Shown here: positions 1-8,455 of the stretch, piece by piece
Numbering within the stretch: the stretch's first letter is position 1
Layout: every line of letters begins with the position of its first letter
Origin: Streptomyces sp. T12
GTDB lineage: Bacteria > Actinomycetota > Actinomycetes > Streptomycetales > Streptomycetaceae
NCBI RefSeq assembly: GCF_028736035.1
Contig: NZ_CP117866.1
Coordinates: 2,232,001-2,296,000 of the forward strand
DNA: 64,000 nucleotides
Direction: 5' to 3'
The notes under the pieces: generated by a model
Databases searched by the model: none
What the model was told of the DNA's origin: nothing
Seen by the model: only the letters and a program-made list of their open reading frames with translations
Translations under genes and position numbers: made by a program

Positions 1-1
1 G

Positions 2-1303
2 GGGCTGCTGCCCGCCCCGCTGGACGACCTGCTGAACAGCGGCGCCGACCAGTCCGTGACGCTGAGCAGGCTGGCGGACCTGGACGGACGGGTGTGGCTG
101 CTCGGGGTCGCGGCGGCGTTGATGATGCTGCTCGCGGGGGTGCTGACGGCGGTGCGGACGCCGGTGGAGGCGGGAGGCGGGCCCGGAGGTAGGGGCGGGG
201 CCTGGGGCTGGGGCGAGGCCGGCGGGCCTGGCGAGGGTCCGGGGGCGCGAGGCGTGGCGGCTTCGGGTGCCGGGACGGCGCAAGGGGGCCGGACGGCTCC
301 GGGCGCAAGGCCGGTGGGTGGCTCGGGTGGCTCCTGGGGCGCAGGGGCGTCGACGGCCGGTGCGGGCGGGGGGCCGGATCCGGGTGCCGTACGGCCATCA
401 GGAGCTGACGCCGCAGGAAGTCCGGTTTCCGGGGGCGTACGGGATCCGGGGCCCTTCGGTTTCGCCGGGCGATGTGCGCTGCGGCTGGCGATCGCCACGG
501 CGTTGACGCTGCCGTTGCTCGCCTGGCTGACGGAGCTGTCCGTGGACGCCTCGCTGTCGGTGCTGGGCTTCGACGCGTTCGGCGCCGGGGTGGAGCTGCG
601 AGGCAGCCTCGGTATGGCGCTGCTCCTGGGGGCGGCTTGGGGTGCGGGGGCGGGTGTCGTGGGGGCGCTGCTGGCCCGGGCGACCGGGGCCGCGGGGCAA
701 CGGGCGGCGCCACTGGCTCGGGGTGCGGTGGGGGCGGGTGCGGGTGGCTCGGGAGTGGCGGGTAGGCCGGGATCGGCGGCCGAGGGTGCCGGGGGTTCGT
801 CGTATGTGAGCCGGTCAGGGCCGTACACGCCCGGCGCGCCGTACCGGCCACCGAACCCGGCGACGAACCCGTATCTGCACGTGCCGGATCACCTGCGCGA
901 GCCGGAGGACGCGCGGCCGCCGGGCGCCACCCCGCCTCCGGAGGACGCCCGGTCGTCCGAGGAGGCGCCGGAGCGTGATGCGAGGTGGGGGCGCGACGAT
1001 GCATGGCGCTCCCGTGACCCGCAGTACGGTGAGCCGCTGCTTCGTGACCGGCAACCCCCTGAGCCACCGCCCAGTGACCCGCCGCCGGGTGACCCGCCGC
1101 GCCCCGGTGACGACGACATGTACGGCGCCCCCACGGTCGTCCGGCCGATCGGGCCGATCGGGCCGCCTCCGAGGTCGCCCCGCCCTCCTCGCCGACGGGG
1201 GAATCGGTCGTCGTCCGGAGCGGACGACGGGCCACCGCCACCGCCTCCGCCACCACCGCCCCCTCCCCCGCCACCGCCGGGGAGGCCGAAGGGGCGCTCT
1301 TGA
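2..1303 (+). CDS. Streptophobe-like integral membrane protein, C-terminal part (5' truncated by window)
   Basis: The frame is open from base 2, so the gene starts upstream; the first ATG in view (56) is probably internal. Three hydrophobic segments are visible, with the stretches VWLLGVAAALMMLLAGVL, LRLAIATALTLPLLAWL and MALLLGAAWGAGAGVVGALL as cores. They are separated by a Gly/Ala-rich insert and followed by about 150 residues rich in Pro, Arg and Asp, ending in a run of about fifteen prolines and GRPKGRS. A few membrane helices plus a long disordered Pro/Arg tail resembles the Streptomyces 'streptophobe' proteins, whose function is unknown. That family call is from memory of the architecture, not an alignment. 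Confidence 0.7.
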   Translation, partial: GLLPAPLDDLLNSGADQSVTLSRLADLDGRVWLLGVAAALMMLLAGVLTAVRTPVEAGGGPGGRGGAWGWGEAGGPGEGPGARGVAASGAGTAQGGRTAPGARPVGGSGGSWGAGASTAGAGGGPDPGAVRPSGADAAGSPVSGGVRDPGPFGFAGRCALRLAIATALTLPLLAWLTELSVDASLSVLGFDAFGAGVELRGSLGMALLLGAAWGAGAGVVGALLARATGAAGQRAAPLARGAVGAGAGGSGVAGRPGSAAEGAGGSSYVSRSGPYTPGAPYRPPNPATNPYLHVPDHLREPEDARPPGATPPPEDARSSEEAPERDARWGRDDAWRSRDPQYGEPLLRDRQPPEPPPSDPPPGDPPRPGDDDMYGAPTVVRPIGPIGPPPRSPRPPRRRGNRSSSGADDGPPPPPPPPPPPPPPPPGRPKGRS

Positions 1304-1386
1304 TCCCGAGCCGGGTCGGGCCGCGGGGCCCCCTTGATCCGGGAGCGGTCGGGCTGCAGGGCCCTCCTGATCCGGGAGCGGGTCGG
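1301..1386. repeat. Imperfect direct repeat, about 33-bp period, at the gene end
   Basis: Three copies of a unit close to TGATCCGGGAGCGGGTCGG start at 1301, 1335 and 1368. The segments between them are also alike (GGGCCGCGGGGCCCCC against GGGCTGCAGGGCCCTCC). The first copy contains the stop codon of the preceding gene. The GGGGCCCC and GGGCCC cores could form weak hairpins, so this may act as a terminator, but it could equally be slippage-born repeat DNA. Bases 1387-1660, up to serB, hold no credible gene. Confidence 0.6.
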
Positions 1387-1660
1387 CGCGCCTCGCGGTG
1401 ATGCGCCTCCGGGCCGCGGTGACCGCCCGGGCGTGGCCGCCGCGGTACGCCCTGGGGCATGCCCGCCGACGTCCGCAGTCGCGTCGGGGCACGAAACCAG
1501 TAGCCCGGCTCACAGGTACGCCTGGGGCGCTTCACAGGTCCCGATGCAGCCGTGGCCGGAACGTAAGGCTCACGCCACCCGGCCGACACCCAGTGTTCCG
1601 TGTCCGCTAGACGGACCTCAGGGGCGGCAGGCACTGGGTGCCGGATACGGTGGAAGCACC

Positions 1661-2869
1661 ATGAGCGCTTCGCAGACCTCCGACATCCCCACACTTCTCG
1701 TCAAGATCTTCGGGAAGGACAGGCCGGGCATCACGGCCGGCCTCTTCGACACGCTGGCCGCCTACTCCGTCGACGTGGTCGACATCGAGCAGGTCCTCAC
1801 CCGTGGCCGGATCACGCTGTGCGCGCTCGTGACGCAGCCTCCTGCCGGGCTGGAGGGGGACCTGCGGGCGACCGTCCACAGCTGGGCCGAGTCGATGAAG
1901 ATGCAGGCGGAGATCATCTCCGGCCTGGGCGACAACCGGCCGCGCGGCCTCGGACGCTCCCTGGTGACCGTGCTCGGGCACCCGCTCACCGCGGAGGCGA
2001 CGGCCGCGATCGCCGGCCGGATCACCAAGTCCGGCGGCAACATCGACCGTATCTTCCGGCTCGCCAAGTACCCCGTGACGGCAGTGGAGTTCGCGGTGTC
2101 CGGCGTGGAGACCGAGCCGCTGCGCACCGCCCTGGTGACCGACGCGGCGGCACTGGGTGTCGACATCGCCGTCGTCGCGGCCGGTCTGCACCGGCGTGCG
2201 CAGCGCCTGGTCGTCATGGACGTGGACTCGACCCTCATCCAGGACGAGGTGATCGAGCTCTTCGCCGCGCACGCCGGTTGCGAGGACAAGGTGGCCGAGG
2301 TGACGGCGGCCGCGATGCGCGGGGAGCTGGACTTCGAGCAGTCGCTGCACGCGCGCGTGGCGCTGCTGGAGGGGCTGGACGCCTCGGTGGTGGAGAAGGT
2401 GCGCAGCGAAGTGCGACTGACGCCGGGTGCGCGCACGCTGATCCGTACGCTGAAGCGGCTCGGCTATCAAGTCGGGGTCGTCTCGGGTGGGTTCACCCAG
2501 GTCACCGATGATCTGAAGGAGCGGCTCGGGCTCGACTTCGCCCAGGCCAACACGCTGGAGATCGTCGACGGGAAGCTGACGGGCAGGGTCACCGGCGAGA
2601 TCGTGGACCGGGCGGGCAAGGCGCGGCTGCTGCGCCGGTTCGCCGCGGAGGCGGGGGTGCCGCTGTCGCAGACGGTGGCGATCGGCGACGGCGCCAACGA
2701 CCTGGACATGCTCAACGCGGCCGGCCTCGGCGTCGCCTTCAACGCCAAGCCGGTGGTGCGGGAGGCGGCGCACACGGCGGTGAACGTGCCGTTCCTGGAC
2801 ACGGTCCTGTATCTGCTGGGCGTCACCCGCGAAGAGGTCGAGGCGGCGGACATGCACGACGAGGCCTGA
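1661..2869 (+). CDS. serB: Phosphoserine phosphatase SerB (ACT-ACT-HAD)
   Basis: 402 residues. Hydrolyses O-phospho-L-serine, the last step of serine biosynthesis, in the cytosol. Two ACT-type domains fill the first 170 or so residues. A HAD phosphatase domain follows with motif I DVDSTLIQDE near residue 188, a motif II VSGGF and motif III GDGANDLDML. This matches the long actinobacterial SerB form. I place the start at ATG 1661 because MSASQTSDIPTLLVKIFGKD leads straight into the first ACT domain; the open frame extends further 5' without coding character. The gene appears monocistronic, flanked by repeats and a strong hairpin. One copy of the CACGCGCGCGTG palindrome lies inside it (2348). 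Confidence 0.96.
   Translation: MSASQTSDIPTLLVKIFGKDRPGITAGLFDTLAAYSVDVVDIEQVLTRGRITLCALVTQPPAGLEGDLRATVHSWAESMKMQAEIISGLGDNRPRGLGRSLVTVLGHPLTAEATAAIAGRITKSGGNIDRIFRLAKYPVTAVEFAVSGVETEPLRTALVTDAAALGVDIAVVAAGLHRRAQRLVVMDVDSTLIQDEVIELFAAHAGCEDKVAEVTAAAMRGELDFEQSLHARVALLEGLDASVVEKVRSEVRLTPGARTLIRTLKRLGYQVGVVSGGFTQVTDDLKERLGLDFAQANTLEIVDGKLTGRVTGEIVDRAGKARLLRRFAAEAGVPLSQTVAIGDGANDLDMLNAAGLGVAFNAKPVVREAAHTAVNVPFLDTVLYLLGVTREEVEAADMHDEA
2348..2359. repeat. Iterated 12-bp palindrome CACGCGCGCGTG (first of nine copies)
   Basis: Exact copies begin at 2348, 4782, 5377, 8523, 18178, 27607, 30998, 48280 and 48457. Near copies are at about 29240 (first base T), 32140 (first base G) and 6487 (10-bp form CACGCGCGTG). 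All lie inside coding sequence of unrelated genes, read in different frames (HARV, ARARA, TRAW). None is in the integrated element or after 48.5 kb. I know of no assigned function. Confidence 0.8.
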
Positions 2870-2871
2870 TG

Positions 2872-3005
2872 GTCCGGATCCGATGGTCCGGATCCGATGG
2901 TCCGCATCTGATGCCCCCATCCGATGACCGTCATCTGGTGACCCCGATCTGGTGACCGTCATCTGGTGACCCTCGTCCGATGACCTTGATGGCCTGCCTC
3001 TGATG
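2872..3005. repeat. Degenerate tandem repeats after serB
   Basis: Units of the type GATGGTCCGGATCC repeat almost perfectly two to three times just after the serB stop. They then decay into alternating GATGACC/TGGTGACC TCATCT units up to the terminator. No open frame is conserved across them. They look like replication-slippage DNA; they could also be a protein-binding array, but nothing in the sequence decides this. Confidence 0.7.
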
Positions 3006-3017
3006 GCCGCACGCGAA

Positions 3018-3048
3018 GGGGCCCGGCGCCGCGACGGCGCCGGGCCCC
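3018..3048. terminator. Strong bidirectional hairpin between serB and sixA
   Basis: GGGGCCCGGCGCC (3018-3030) and GGCGCCGGGCCCC (3036-3048) are perfect 13-bp complements around a 5-nt loop. They sit between two convergent stop codons, the classic position for a Streptomyces terminator without a T-tract. Confidence 0.85.
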
Positions 3049-3062
3049 GATGCGTGGGTCGG

Positions 3063-3581
3063 TCACTCGGACGGCGCCCAGTAGTCCAGCAGTGTGCCCA
3101 CGCCGGGCTCCAGTGTCTTCCAGGGGCCGCTGAAGGAGAGGACGGCGAAGGCGGCGGCCGGGAAGCCGCGGCGTCTCATCCGCTCGCGCGCGTCGCTCTC
3201 GGCCGCACCGGACAGGATCTCGGCGAGTCCCTGCACGCCCGGGTTGTGGCCGATCAGCAGGACGTTCTGCGCGTCGTCGGGTGTTTCGTTGAGCACGGCG
3301 ATCAGCTCGCCCGGCGACGCCTCGTAGACCCGCTCTTCGTAGATCGTTTTCGGCCGGTGCGGAAACTCGTGGACGGCGAGCTTCCAGGTCTCCCGGGTCC
3401 GGGTCGCGGTGGAGCACAGGGCCAGATCGAAGGGGATGTCGGTGTCGACCAGCCTGCGGCCGGCCTCTGCCGCGTCCATTCGGCCCCGATCAGCGAGCGG
3501 CCGCTCGTGGTCGGTCACCTGTGGCCAGTCGGCTTTCGCATGCCGGAAGAGGACAATCCTGCGGGATTCTGCGACGCTCAT
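3063..3581 (-). CDS. SixA-type histidine phosphatase
   Basis: 172 residues from ATG 3581. The histidine phosphatase (phosphoglycerate-mutase-like) motif is at the N-terminus, RRIVLFRHAKADWP, with the phospho-accepting His after Arg. A second conserved His lies in LLIGHNPGVQGL. Size and motifs match SixA-like phosphohistidine phosphatases. The E. coli enzyme dephosphorylates an HPt domain; the substrate here cannot be inferred from context. The start was chosen because the family begins right before the RHA motif; the longer frame upstream is low-complexity. Confidence 0.88.
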   Translation of the reverse strand: MSVAESRRIVLFRHAKADWPQVTDHERPLADRGRMDAAEAGRRLVDTDIPFDLALCSTATRTRETWKLAVHEFPHRPKTIYEERVYEASPGELIAVLNETPDDAQNVLLIGHNPGVQGLAEILSGAAESDARERMRRRGFPAAAFAVLSFSGPWKTLEPGVGTLLDYWAPSE

Positions 3582-3646
3582 GAGATCCAGCTTCGCATGA
3601 AACAGGCCACGGGGCGCAGGGAGTTGACGGGCGGCTTCTGTAGTGC

Positions 3647-3853
3647 TCAGCGCGTGATCAACTGCTGTATGCGCTCGAAGAGCTGGGTGATCGCGGGCTC
3701 GGCGGTCGCCGCCTGCGCGTCGGACGGGTTGATGATCAGCAGCAGAAGCGTGACGAAGGCGAGCGTCGGCAGGGCGAGGGCCCACCAGGGCAGCCGGATG
3801 TCGGCACGGCCCGTGGACGCCGGGTGGGGCGGGGTGTGCGTGCGGGCCGGCAT
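3647..3853 (-). CDS. Small single-pass membrane protein, unknown
   Basis: 68 residues from ATG 3853, preceded by a good ribosome binding site (ACGGAGGCATC on the coding strand). A Pro/Thr-rich N-terminus is followed by one hydrophobic helix (WWALALPTLAFVTLLLLI) and a short tail with an amphipathic end. I do not recognise a family. It lies 65 bp upstream of the SixA gene on the same strand and could be co-transcribed. Confidence 0.65.
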   Translation of the reverse strand: MPARTHTPPHPASTGRADIRLPWWALALPTLAFVTLLLLIINPSDAQAATAEPAITQLFERIQQLITR

Positions 3854-4018
3854 GATGCCTCCGTGGGTCTTCGAGTGGTCCGTGCCCCGCCTCTCGCGGT
3901 CACACTCCGAAGTTACGGACTCCCCGGCCCTCAACCCATCCGGTGATCCACCCAGTTGACCCTGACACTCACCCCCTAGGGGATGGTGGTGCTAGCCCCA
4001 CCATCGGCAGGACATGCG

Positions 4019-4135
4019 TCAGGGAGAGGCGATCGTCGCGACGACGGCGATGATCACGAAGATGGCGAGGAACGCGCCGAAGACGAGCAGCATCTTCTTC
4101 TGGCCGTTCTGGGGGTTCGGGTCGAGCACTGGCAT
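4019..4135 (-). CDS. SGM_5486-type transporter-associated micropeptide
   Basis: 38 residues: a polar head MPVLDPNPQNGQKK, then one transmembrane helix (MLLVFGAFLAIFVIIAVVAT). It lies 49 bp downstream of the MFS exporter gene on the same strand. Streptomyces genomes carry conserved small proteins of this kind next to CynX/NimT-type transporters, annotated SGM_5486 family. I assign it by recollection of that sequence pattern. It probably acts with the neighbouring transporter, but this is inferred only from the pairing. Confidence 0.75.
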   Translation of the reverse strand: MPVLDPNPQNGQKKMLLVFGAFLAIFVIIAVVATIASP

Positions 4136-4184
4136 ACGGCAAGTCTCGCACCCGCCGTCCACCGCGGGTCCGCCGGGGTGAGGC

Positions 4185-5471
4185 TCAGCGGGCCGCCTCG
4201 TCCTCCACCGTGCGGTCGCGTCCCGCCAGGACACCCACCGCCATCTGCGGGATCATGAGCCCGGCCATGAGCGCGATCGGCAGCCCCCAGCCGCCGCTGT
4301 GCTGGTAGAGCACGCCCACCAGGAGCGGGCCGGGGATCGAGATCAGATAGCCGGTGCTCTGCGCGAATCCCGACAGCTGGGCCACGCCCGCGCTGGTACG
4401 GGCACGCATGCCGACCATCGTGAGAGCCAGCGGGAACGAGCAGTTGGAAACGCCGAGCAGCACGGCCCAGGCCCAGGACCCGGCGGCCGGTGCGAGGTAC
4501 AGGCCGGCGTACCCGGCGAGGCCGCAGGCGCCCAGCGCGAGCACGATCGGCCCCTGGTGGGGCAGCCTGGTGGCGAGGCGCGGGATGACGAAGGCCAGCG
4601 GCACGCCCATCACCATCGTGACGGCGAGCAGCAGCCCGGCCGTACCGGCGTGCACTCCGGCGTCCCGGAAGATCTGCGCCATCCAGCCCATCGTGATGTA
4701 GGCGCCGGTGGCCTGGAGCCCGAAGTAGACGGCCAGGGCCCAGGACGTGCGGCTCCGGGTGATGCGCAGCGGGGGTGCGTCCACGCGCGCGTGCTGCTCC
4801 TGCGCGGAGTCCGCGGGCGCCGCCCCACGGTCCCGTACGAGGGGAATCCACGGCAGTACGGCCGTCGCCGCGAGCGCCGCCCACACCGCGAGGCCGGTCT
4901 GCCAACTCCCTCCCAGCACCTCGGTCATGGGCACCGTCACCGCGGCCGCGGACGCGGTGCCGAGCGCGAGGGCCATCGAGTACAGGCCGGTCATGGAGCC
5001 GACGCGGTCCGGGAACCAGCGCTTGACGATGACCGGCATCAGGACGTTGCTGACCGCGATGCCCATGAGGGCGAGCGCGCTGGCGGCCAGGAAGCCGGCC
5101 GTACTGCCCGTGTACGGCCGTATGAGCAGGCCCGCGGTGATGGCGGCCATGCCCGCGCACACCACCGCGCCCGGGCCGAAGCGGCGGGCCAGGCGCGGGG
5201 CGGTGACGCCGAAGACGGCGAAGCAGAGCGGGGGCACGGAGGTGAGCAGTCCGGCCACGCTACCGCTCATGCCGAGCCCGTCGCGGACCTCTTCGAGGAG
5301 GGCACCGAGGCTGGTGATGGCGGGGCGGAGGTTCAGCGCGGTCAGCACGATGCCGAGCACGAGCAGCCGTATCGTCCACGCGCGCGTGGCGGTCCCCGCG
5401 GGCGTGCTTGTCTCAGGGGTGCGTATGCGCGTGGGCGTCACTGGCCGGGTCCGGGTTTCCTCTCGCGCCAT
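4185..5471 (-). CDS. CynX/NimT-type MFS transporter
   Basis: 428 residues with about twelve hydrophobic segments. The start of the core, LGIVLTALNLRPAITSLGAL, carries the NLRPA(I/V)T signature of the CynX/NimT/YycB branch, which includes cyanate and 2-nitroimidazole transporters. The substrate here is unknown. Candidate starts are ATG 5471, 5480 and 5483; none has a clear ribosome binding site. The region directly upstream holds a palindrome (5486-5500) and then the divergent GntR gene, the usual layout of a regulator controlling its exporter. Two copies of CACGCGCGCGTG fall in the gene. Confidence 0.88.
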   Translation of the reverse strand: MAREETRTRPVTPTRIRTPETSTPAGTATRAWTIRLLVLGIVLTALNLRPAITSLGALLEEVRDGLGMSGSVAGLLTSVPPLCFAVFGVTAPRLARRFGPGAVVCAGMAAITAGLLIRPYTGSTAGFLAASALALMGIAVSNVLMPVIVKRWFPDRVGSMTGLYSMALALGTASAAAVTVPMTEVLGGSWQTGLAVWAALAATAVLPWIPLVRDRGAAPADSAQEQHARVDAPPLRITRSRTSWALAVYFGLQATGAYITMGWMAQIFRDAGVHAGTAGLLLAVTMVMGVPLAFVIPRLATRLPHQGPIVLALGACGLAGYAGLYLAPAAGSWAWAVLLGVSNCSFPLALTMVGMRARTSAGVAQLSGFAQSTGYLISIPGPLLVGVLYQHSGGWGLPIALMAGLMIPQMAVGVLAGRDRTVEDEAAR

Positions 5472-5485
5472 GAGACCCATCATAG

Positions 5486-5500
5486 AATCATAGGATGATT
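5486..5500. promoter_or_regulatory. Candidate GntR operator between MFS and gntR
   Basis: AATCAT-AGG-ATGATT is a perfect 6-bp inverted repeat with a 3-bp spacer, flanked by further ATCAT/ATGAT half-sites. It is conspicuously AT-rich for this genome. It sits 3-15 bp upstream of the possible MFS start codons and 54 bp before the regulator start, so binding could block both genes. Confidence 0.6.
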
Positions 5501-5553
5501 GGTTGTCCACCCCCGGGCCGCCCGGTCCCGGCCCTGACGTGCGAAGGTGTGCC

Positions 5554-6246
5554 ATGCCCCTGAGCCACCCCCGCCGCTCGGCGCTGTCCGAGCAGGTCAT
5601 CGCCGCGCTGCGGAACCAGATCACCTCGGGCGAATGGCCGGTCGGCTCCCGTATCCCGACGGAGCCCGAGCTGGTCGAGCAGCTCGGCGTGGCCCGCAAC
5701 ACCGTCCGCGAGGCCGTCCGCGCGCTCGCGCACAACGGCCTGCTGGACATCCGCCAGGGCTCCGGCACCTACGTGGTGGCGACCAGCGAGCTGGCCGGCG
5801 TCATGCACCGCCGTTTCGCCGACGCCGACCCCCGGCACATCGCCGAGCTGCGCGCCACGCTGGAGTCCGCCGCCGCGAAGCTGGCCGCCGAGCGGCGTAC
5901 CGAGAAGGACCTCAAGCAGCTGGACGCGCTGCTGGTGCGGCGGGAGGAGGCGTGGGAGTCGGGTGACGCGGAGGCGTTCGTGGCGGCCGACGCGACCTTC
6001 CATCTGGCGGTGGTGGCGGCCTCCCACAACGACGTGATGACCGCGATGTACGCGGACCTGGGCGAGGTGCTGCGGGACTGGCTGCGCGAGGACGTCGGCG
6101 AGGAGCTGACGCCGGAGACGCACATGGACCACGCTCGGCTGGTCGACGCGATCCGCGCGGGGGACGCCGCGGCGGCCGCGGCGGAGGCGGCGAGCTATCC
6201 GTTCCTGTGCCGTCCGGGGCGCTTCAGCTCTCCGGCCGGTGGCTGA
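5554..6246 (+). CDS. GntR-family regulator, FadR/FCD subfamily
   Basis: 230 residues from ATG 5554 (GAAGG upstream). The N-terminal winged helix is typical GntR: SEQVIAALRNQI, then PTEPELVEQLGVARNTVREA and an RQGSGTYV wing. The C-terminal half is all-helical with FCD features (an E-L-R helix start, then a later DATFHLAVVAASHN and H-M-D-H). FCD pockets bind small acids, often through a metal; the ligand is unknown. It is divergent from the MFS gene and likely controls it through the palindrome at 5486. Its 3' end overlaps the next, convergent gene by 23 bp. Confidence 0.9.
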   Translation: MPLSHPRRSALSEQVIAALRNQITSGEWPVGSRIPTEPELVEQLGVARNTVREAVRALAHNGLLDIRQGSGTYVVATSELAGVMHRRFADADPRHIAELRATLESAAAKLAAERRTEKDLKQLDALLVRREEAWESGDAEAFVAADATFHLAVVAASHNDVMTAMYADLGEVLRDWLREDVGEELTPETHMDHARLVDAIRAGDAAAAAAEAASYPFLCRPGRFSSPAGG

Positions 6247-6574
6247 TCCACACCGAGCCGACCTCTTTCCAGCAGCGCCCGGCCAGCCGCACGGTCTGTG
6301 CGGGCCCGGCGTTCACCTCGGAGCCGTCGCTGTCGAGGTCCCACCAGCGGGCGCACTCGACGTGCAGGCTCACCCGGTCGGTCTCCGGATACGGGTTGTG
6401 GCAGTACGCGGTCACATGGGAACCGGCGACGCGTATCCGGCACGCGGCGCCGAACGGCTCCTGAGGCTCGGCTTCCACGGCATGCACACGCGCGTGGGAT
6501 ATCGCCTCGTACGGCACGAGCAGTACGAGAGCGACGGCGACGGTCGTTGAGGCCAGGCGGCGGGAAAAGCGCAC
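6224..6574 (-). CDS. Small secreted protein, unknown
   Basis: 116 residues from GTG 6574 with a strong GAGGAGG ribosome binding site. A signal peptide is visible (MRFSRRLASTTVAVALVLLV...). The mature part has four Cys, suggesting two disulphides, and a compact beta-rich composition (TAYCHNPYPETDRVSLHVEC, later GRCWKEVGSVWIS). I do not recognise the family. It converges with and overlaps the gntR 3' end, so the two transcripts are antisense over about 23 bp. Confidence 0.8.
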   Translation of the reverse strand: MRFSRRLASTTVAVALVLLVPYEAISHARVHAVEAEPQEPFGAACRIRVAGSHVTAYCHNPYPETDRVSLHVECARWWDLDSDGSEVNAGPAQTVRLAGRCWKEVGSVWISHRPES

Positions 6575-6737
6575 AAGGGGACCTCCTCGGCCGTACTGGG
6601 GAGGGGCTCGCGTAGTGAACGCGTACTCCAGAGTGCGCAGTTGTGGGTCTGGCCCGCCCGGCCGGATAGGCCGAACGGGTGACGCCCCGCTCCCCGCGCG
6701 AGGGCGGGAAACGGGGCGTCGAACGGCGTACGGGAGA

Positions 6738-7505
6738 TCAGGCGCCGATGGCGTGCAGGCCGCCGTCCACGTGGATGATCTCGCCGGTGGTCTTCGGGAA
6801 CCAGTCGCTCAGCAGGGCGACGACACCGCGGCCGGCCGGCTCCGGGTCCTTGAGGTCCCACTCCAGCGGGGAGCGGCTGTCCCACACGGCGGCCAGGTCG
6901 GCGAAGCCCGGGATGGACTTGGCGGCCATGGAACCGATCGGGCCGGCGGAGATGAGGTTGCAGCGGATGTTCTGCTTGCCCAGGTCACGGGCCATGTAGC
7001 GGCTGGTGGCCTCCAGGGCGGCCTTGGCCGGGCCCATCCAGTCGTACTGCGGCCAGGCGTACTGCGCGTCGAAGGTGAGGCCGACGACGGAGCCGCCGTT
7101 CTGCATCAGCGGCAGGCAGGCCATGGTCAGCGACTTCAGGGAGTACGCCGAGACGTGCATGGCCGTGGCGACCGACTCGAACGGCGTGTTCAGGAAGTTG
7201 CCGCCGAGCGCGTCCTGCGGGGCGAAGCCGATGGAGTGCACGACGCCGTCGAGGCCGCCGAGCTCCTCGCCGACGATGTCGGCAAGGCGCCCGAGGTGCT
7301 CGTCGTTGGTGACGTCGAGCTCGATGACCTTGGTGGGCTTGGGGAGCTTCTTGGCGATGCGCTCGGTCAGCGTGGGCCGCGGGAACGCGGTCAGGATGAT
7401 CTCGGCACCCTGCTCCTGGGCCAGCTTGGCGGTGTGGAAGGCGATGGAGGACTCCATCAGCACACCGGTGATCAGGACGCGCTTGCCCTCGAGAATTCCG
7501 CTCAT
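6738..7505 (-). CDS. fabI: Enoyl-ACP reductase FabI/InhA
   Basis: 255 residues. Reduces trans-2-enoyl-ACP with NAD(P)H in the last step of each type II fatty acid elongation cycle. Family features: cofactor loop GVLMESSIAFHTAK, HSIGFAP near residue 91, and the active site Y154-x6-K161 (YDWMGPAK), the InhA/FabI spacing. The terminal VDGGLHAIGA matches actinobacterial enzymes. It lies 5 bp downstream of fabG, forming the same pair as mabA-inhA in mycobacteria. Confidence 0.96.
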   Translation of the reverse strand: MSGILEGKRVLITGVLMESSIAFHTAKLAQEQGAEIILTAFPRPTLTERIAKKLPKPTKVIELDVTNDEHLGRLADIVGEELGGLDGVVHSIGFAPQDALGGNFLNTPFESVATAMHVSAYSLKSLTMACLPLMQNGGSVVGLTFDAQYAWPQYDWMGPAKAALEATSRYMARDLGKQNIRCNLISAGPIGSMAAKSIPGFADLAAVWDSRSPLEWDLKDPEPAGRGVVALLSDWFPKTTGEIIHVDGGLHAIGA

Positions 7506-7510
7506 GGTGA

Positions 7511-8215
7511 TCAGTGACCCATTCCCAGTCCGCCGTCAACGGGGATGACGGCTCCAGTGATGTACGAAGCGTCGTCCGAGGCGAGGAACCGCACCGTCGC
7601 GGCGATCTCCTCCGGCTGCGCGTAACGACCGAGCGGCACCTGCTTCACGATGCCCTCACGCTGCTCGTCGGTGAGCACCTTGGTCATGTCGGTGTCGACG
7701 AAGCCGGGCGCGACGACGTTGAAGGTGATGTTGCGCGAACCCAGCTCACGGGCGAGGGAGCGCGCGAAGCCGACCAGGGCGGCCTTGGAGGCGGCGTAGT
7801 TGGCCTGGCCGGGGCCGCCGAACAGGCCGACGACCGACGAGATGAGGACGACGCGGCCCTTCTTGGCCCGCAGCATGCCGCGGTTGGCGCGCTTGACCAC
7901 GCGGAAGGTGCCGGTGAGGTTGGTGTCGATGACCGAGGTGAAGTCCTCCTCGGACATGCGCATCAGGAGCTGGTCCTTGGTGATGCCGGCGTTGGCGATC
8001 AGAACCTCGACCGGGCCGTGCTCGGCCTCGATCTCCTTGTAGGCCTGCTCCACCTGCTCGGTGTCGGTGATGTCGCACTTGACGGCCAGGAAGCCGGCCG
8101 GCGGCTCACCCGAGCGGTACGTGATCGCGACCTTGTCGCCGGCGTCGGCGAAAGCGCGGGCGATGGCGAGGCCGATGCCCCGGTTGCCTCCGGTGACGAG
8201 AACCGAGCGGCTCAA
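7511..8215 (-). CDS. fabG: 3-oxoacyl-ACP reductase FabG (MabA-like)
   Basis: 234 residues from TTG 8215. NADPH-dependent reduction of 3-oxoacyl-ACP. It has TGGNRGIG cofactor loop, NAG motif, SS at 126-127 and Y140-x3-K144 (YAASK). I chose TTG 8215 because AAAGGG lies at ribosome-binding distance and the protein then begins at the Rossmann fold. An in-frame GTG at 8245 would add ten non-conserved residues. Transcribed with fabI. Confidence 0.94.
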   Translation of the reverse strand: MSRSVLVTGGNRGIGLAIARAFADAGDKVAITYRSGEPPAGFLAVKCDITDTEQVEQAYKEIEAEHGPVEVLIANAGITKDQLLMRMSEEDFTSVIDTNLTGTFRVVKRANRGMLRAKKGRVVLISSVVGLFGGPGQANYAASKAALVGFARSLARELGSRNITFNVVAPGFVDTDMTKVLTDEQREGIVKQVPLGRYAQPEEIAATVRFLASDDASYITGAVIPVDGGLGMGH

Positions 8216-8322
8216 CGGATCACCCTTTCGATAGGGGTCTGACACACCCGCCCGGACACCTGGATGGCAGGCGGCTTCACCGAAAACCTATCGGGCCGGT
8301 CCCGTCCGGGGACATTCGGGCA

Positions 8323-8352
8323 CCGACAGTGGCGTACGGGTGTCACTGTCGG
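8323..8352. promoter_or_regulatory. Inverted repeat in the fabG/tldD divergent promoter region
   Basis: CCGACAGTG and CACTGTCGG are perfect 9-bp arms separated by 12 bp, between the fabG start (8215) and tldD start (8456). The spacing would suit a dimeric repressor on one face of the helix. No regulator gene adjoins, so the binder is unknown. Confidence 0.5.
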
Positions 8353-8455
8353 GTCCCTACAGAAAGACGCGCACTCCAGCCGGAAACGTGTGGTCCGCGA
8401 CCCCGCCCGCGCGACATGATCGGTGCCGACAGGCCACGACAGCAGGGAGACCTCC

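Noticed and set aside
1201..1300. Poly-proline tail as a sequencing or frameshift artefact
   Set aside because: The tail is in frame with the membrane part, ends at a normal stop, and similar tails occur in the streptophobe-like family.
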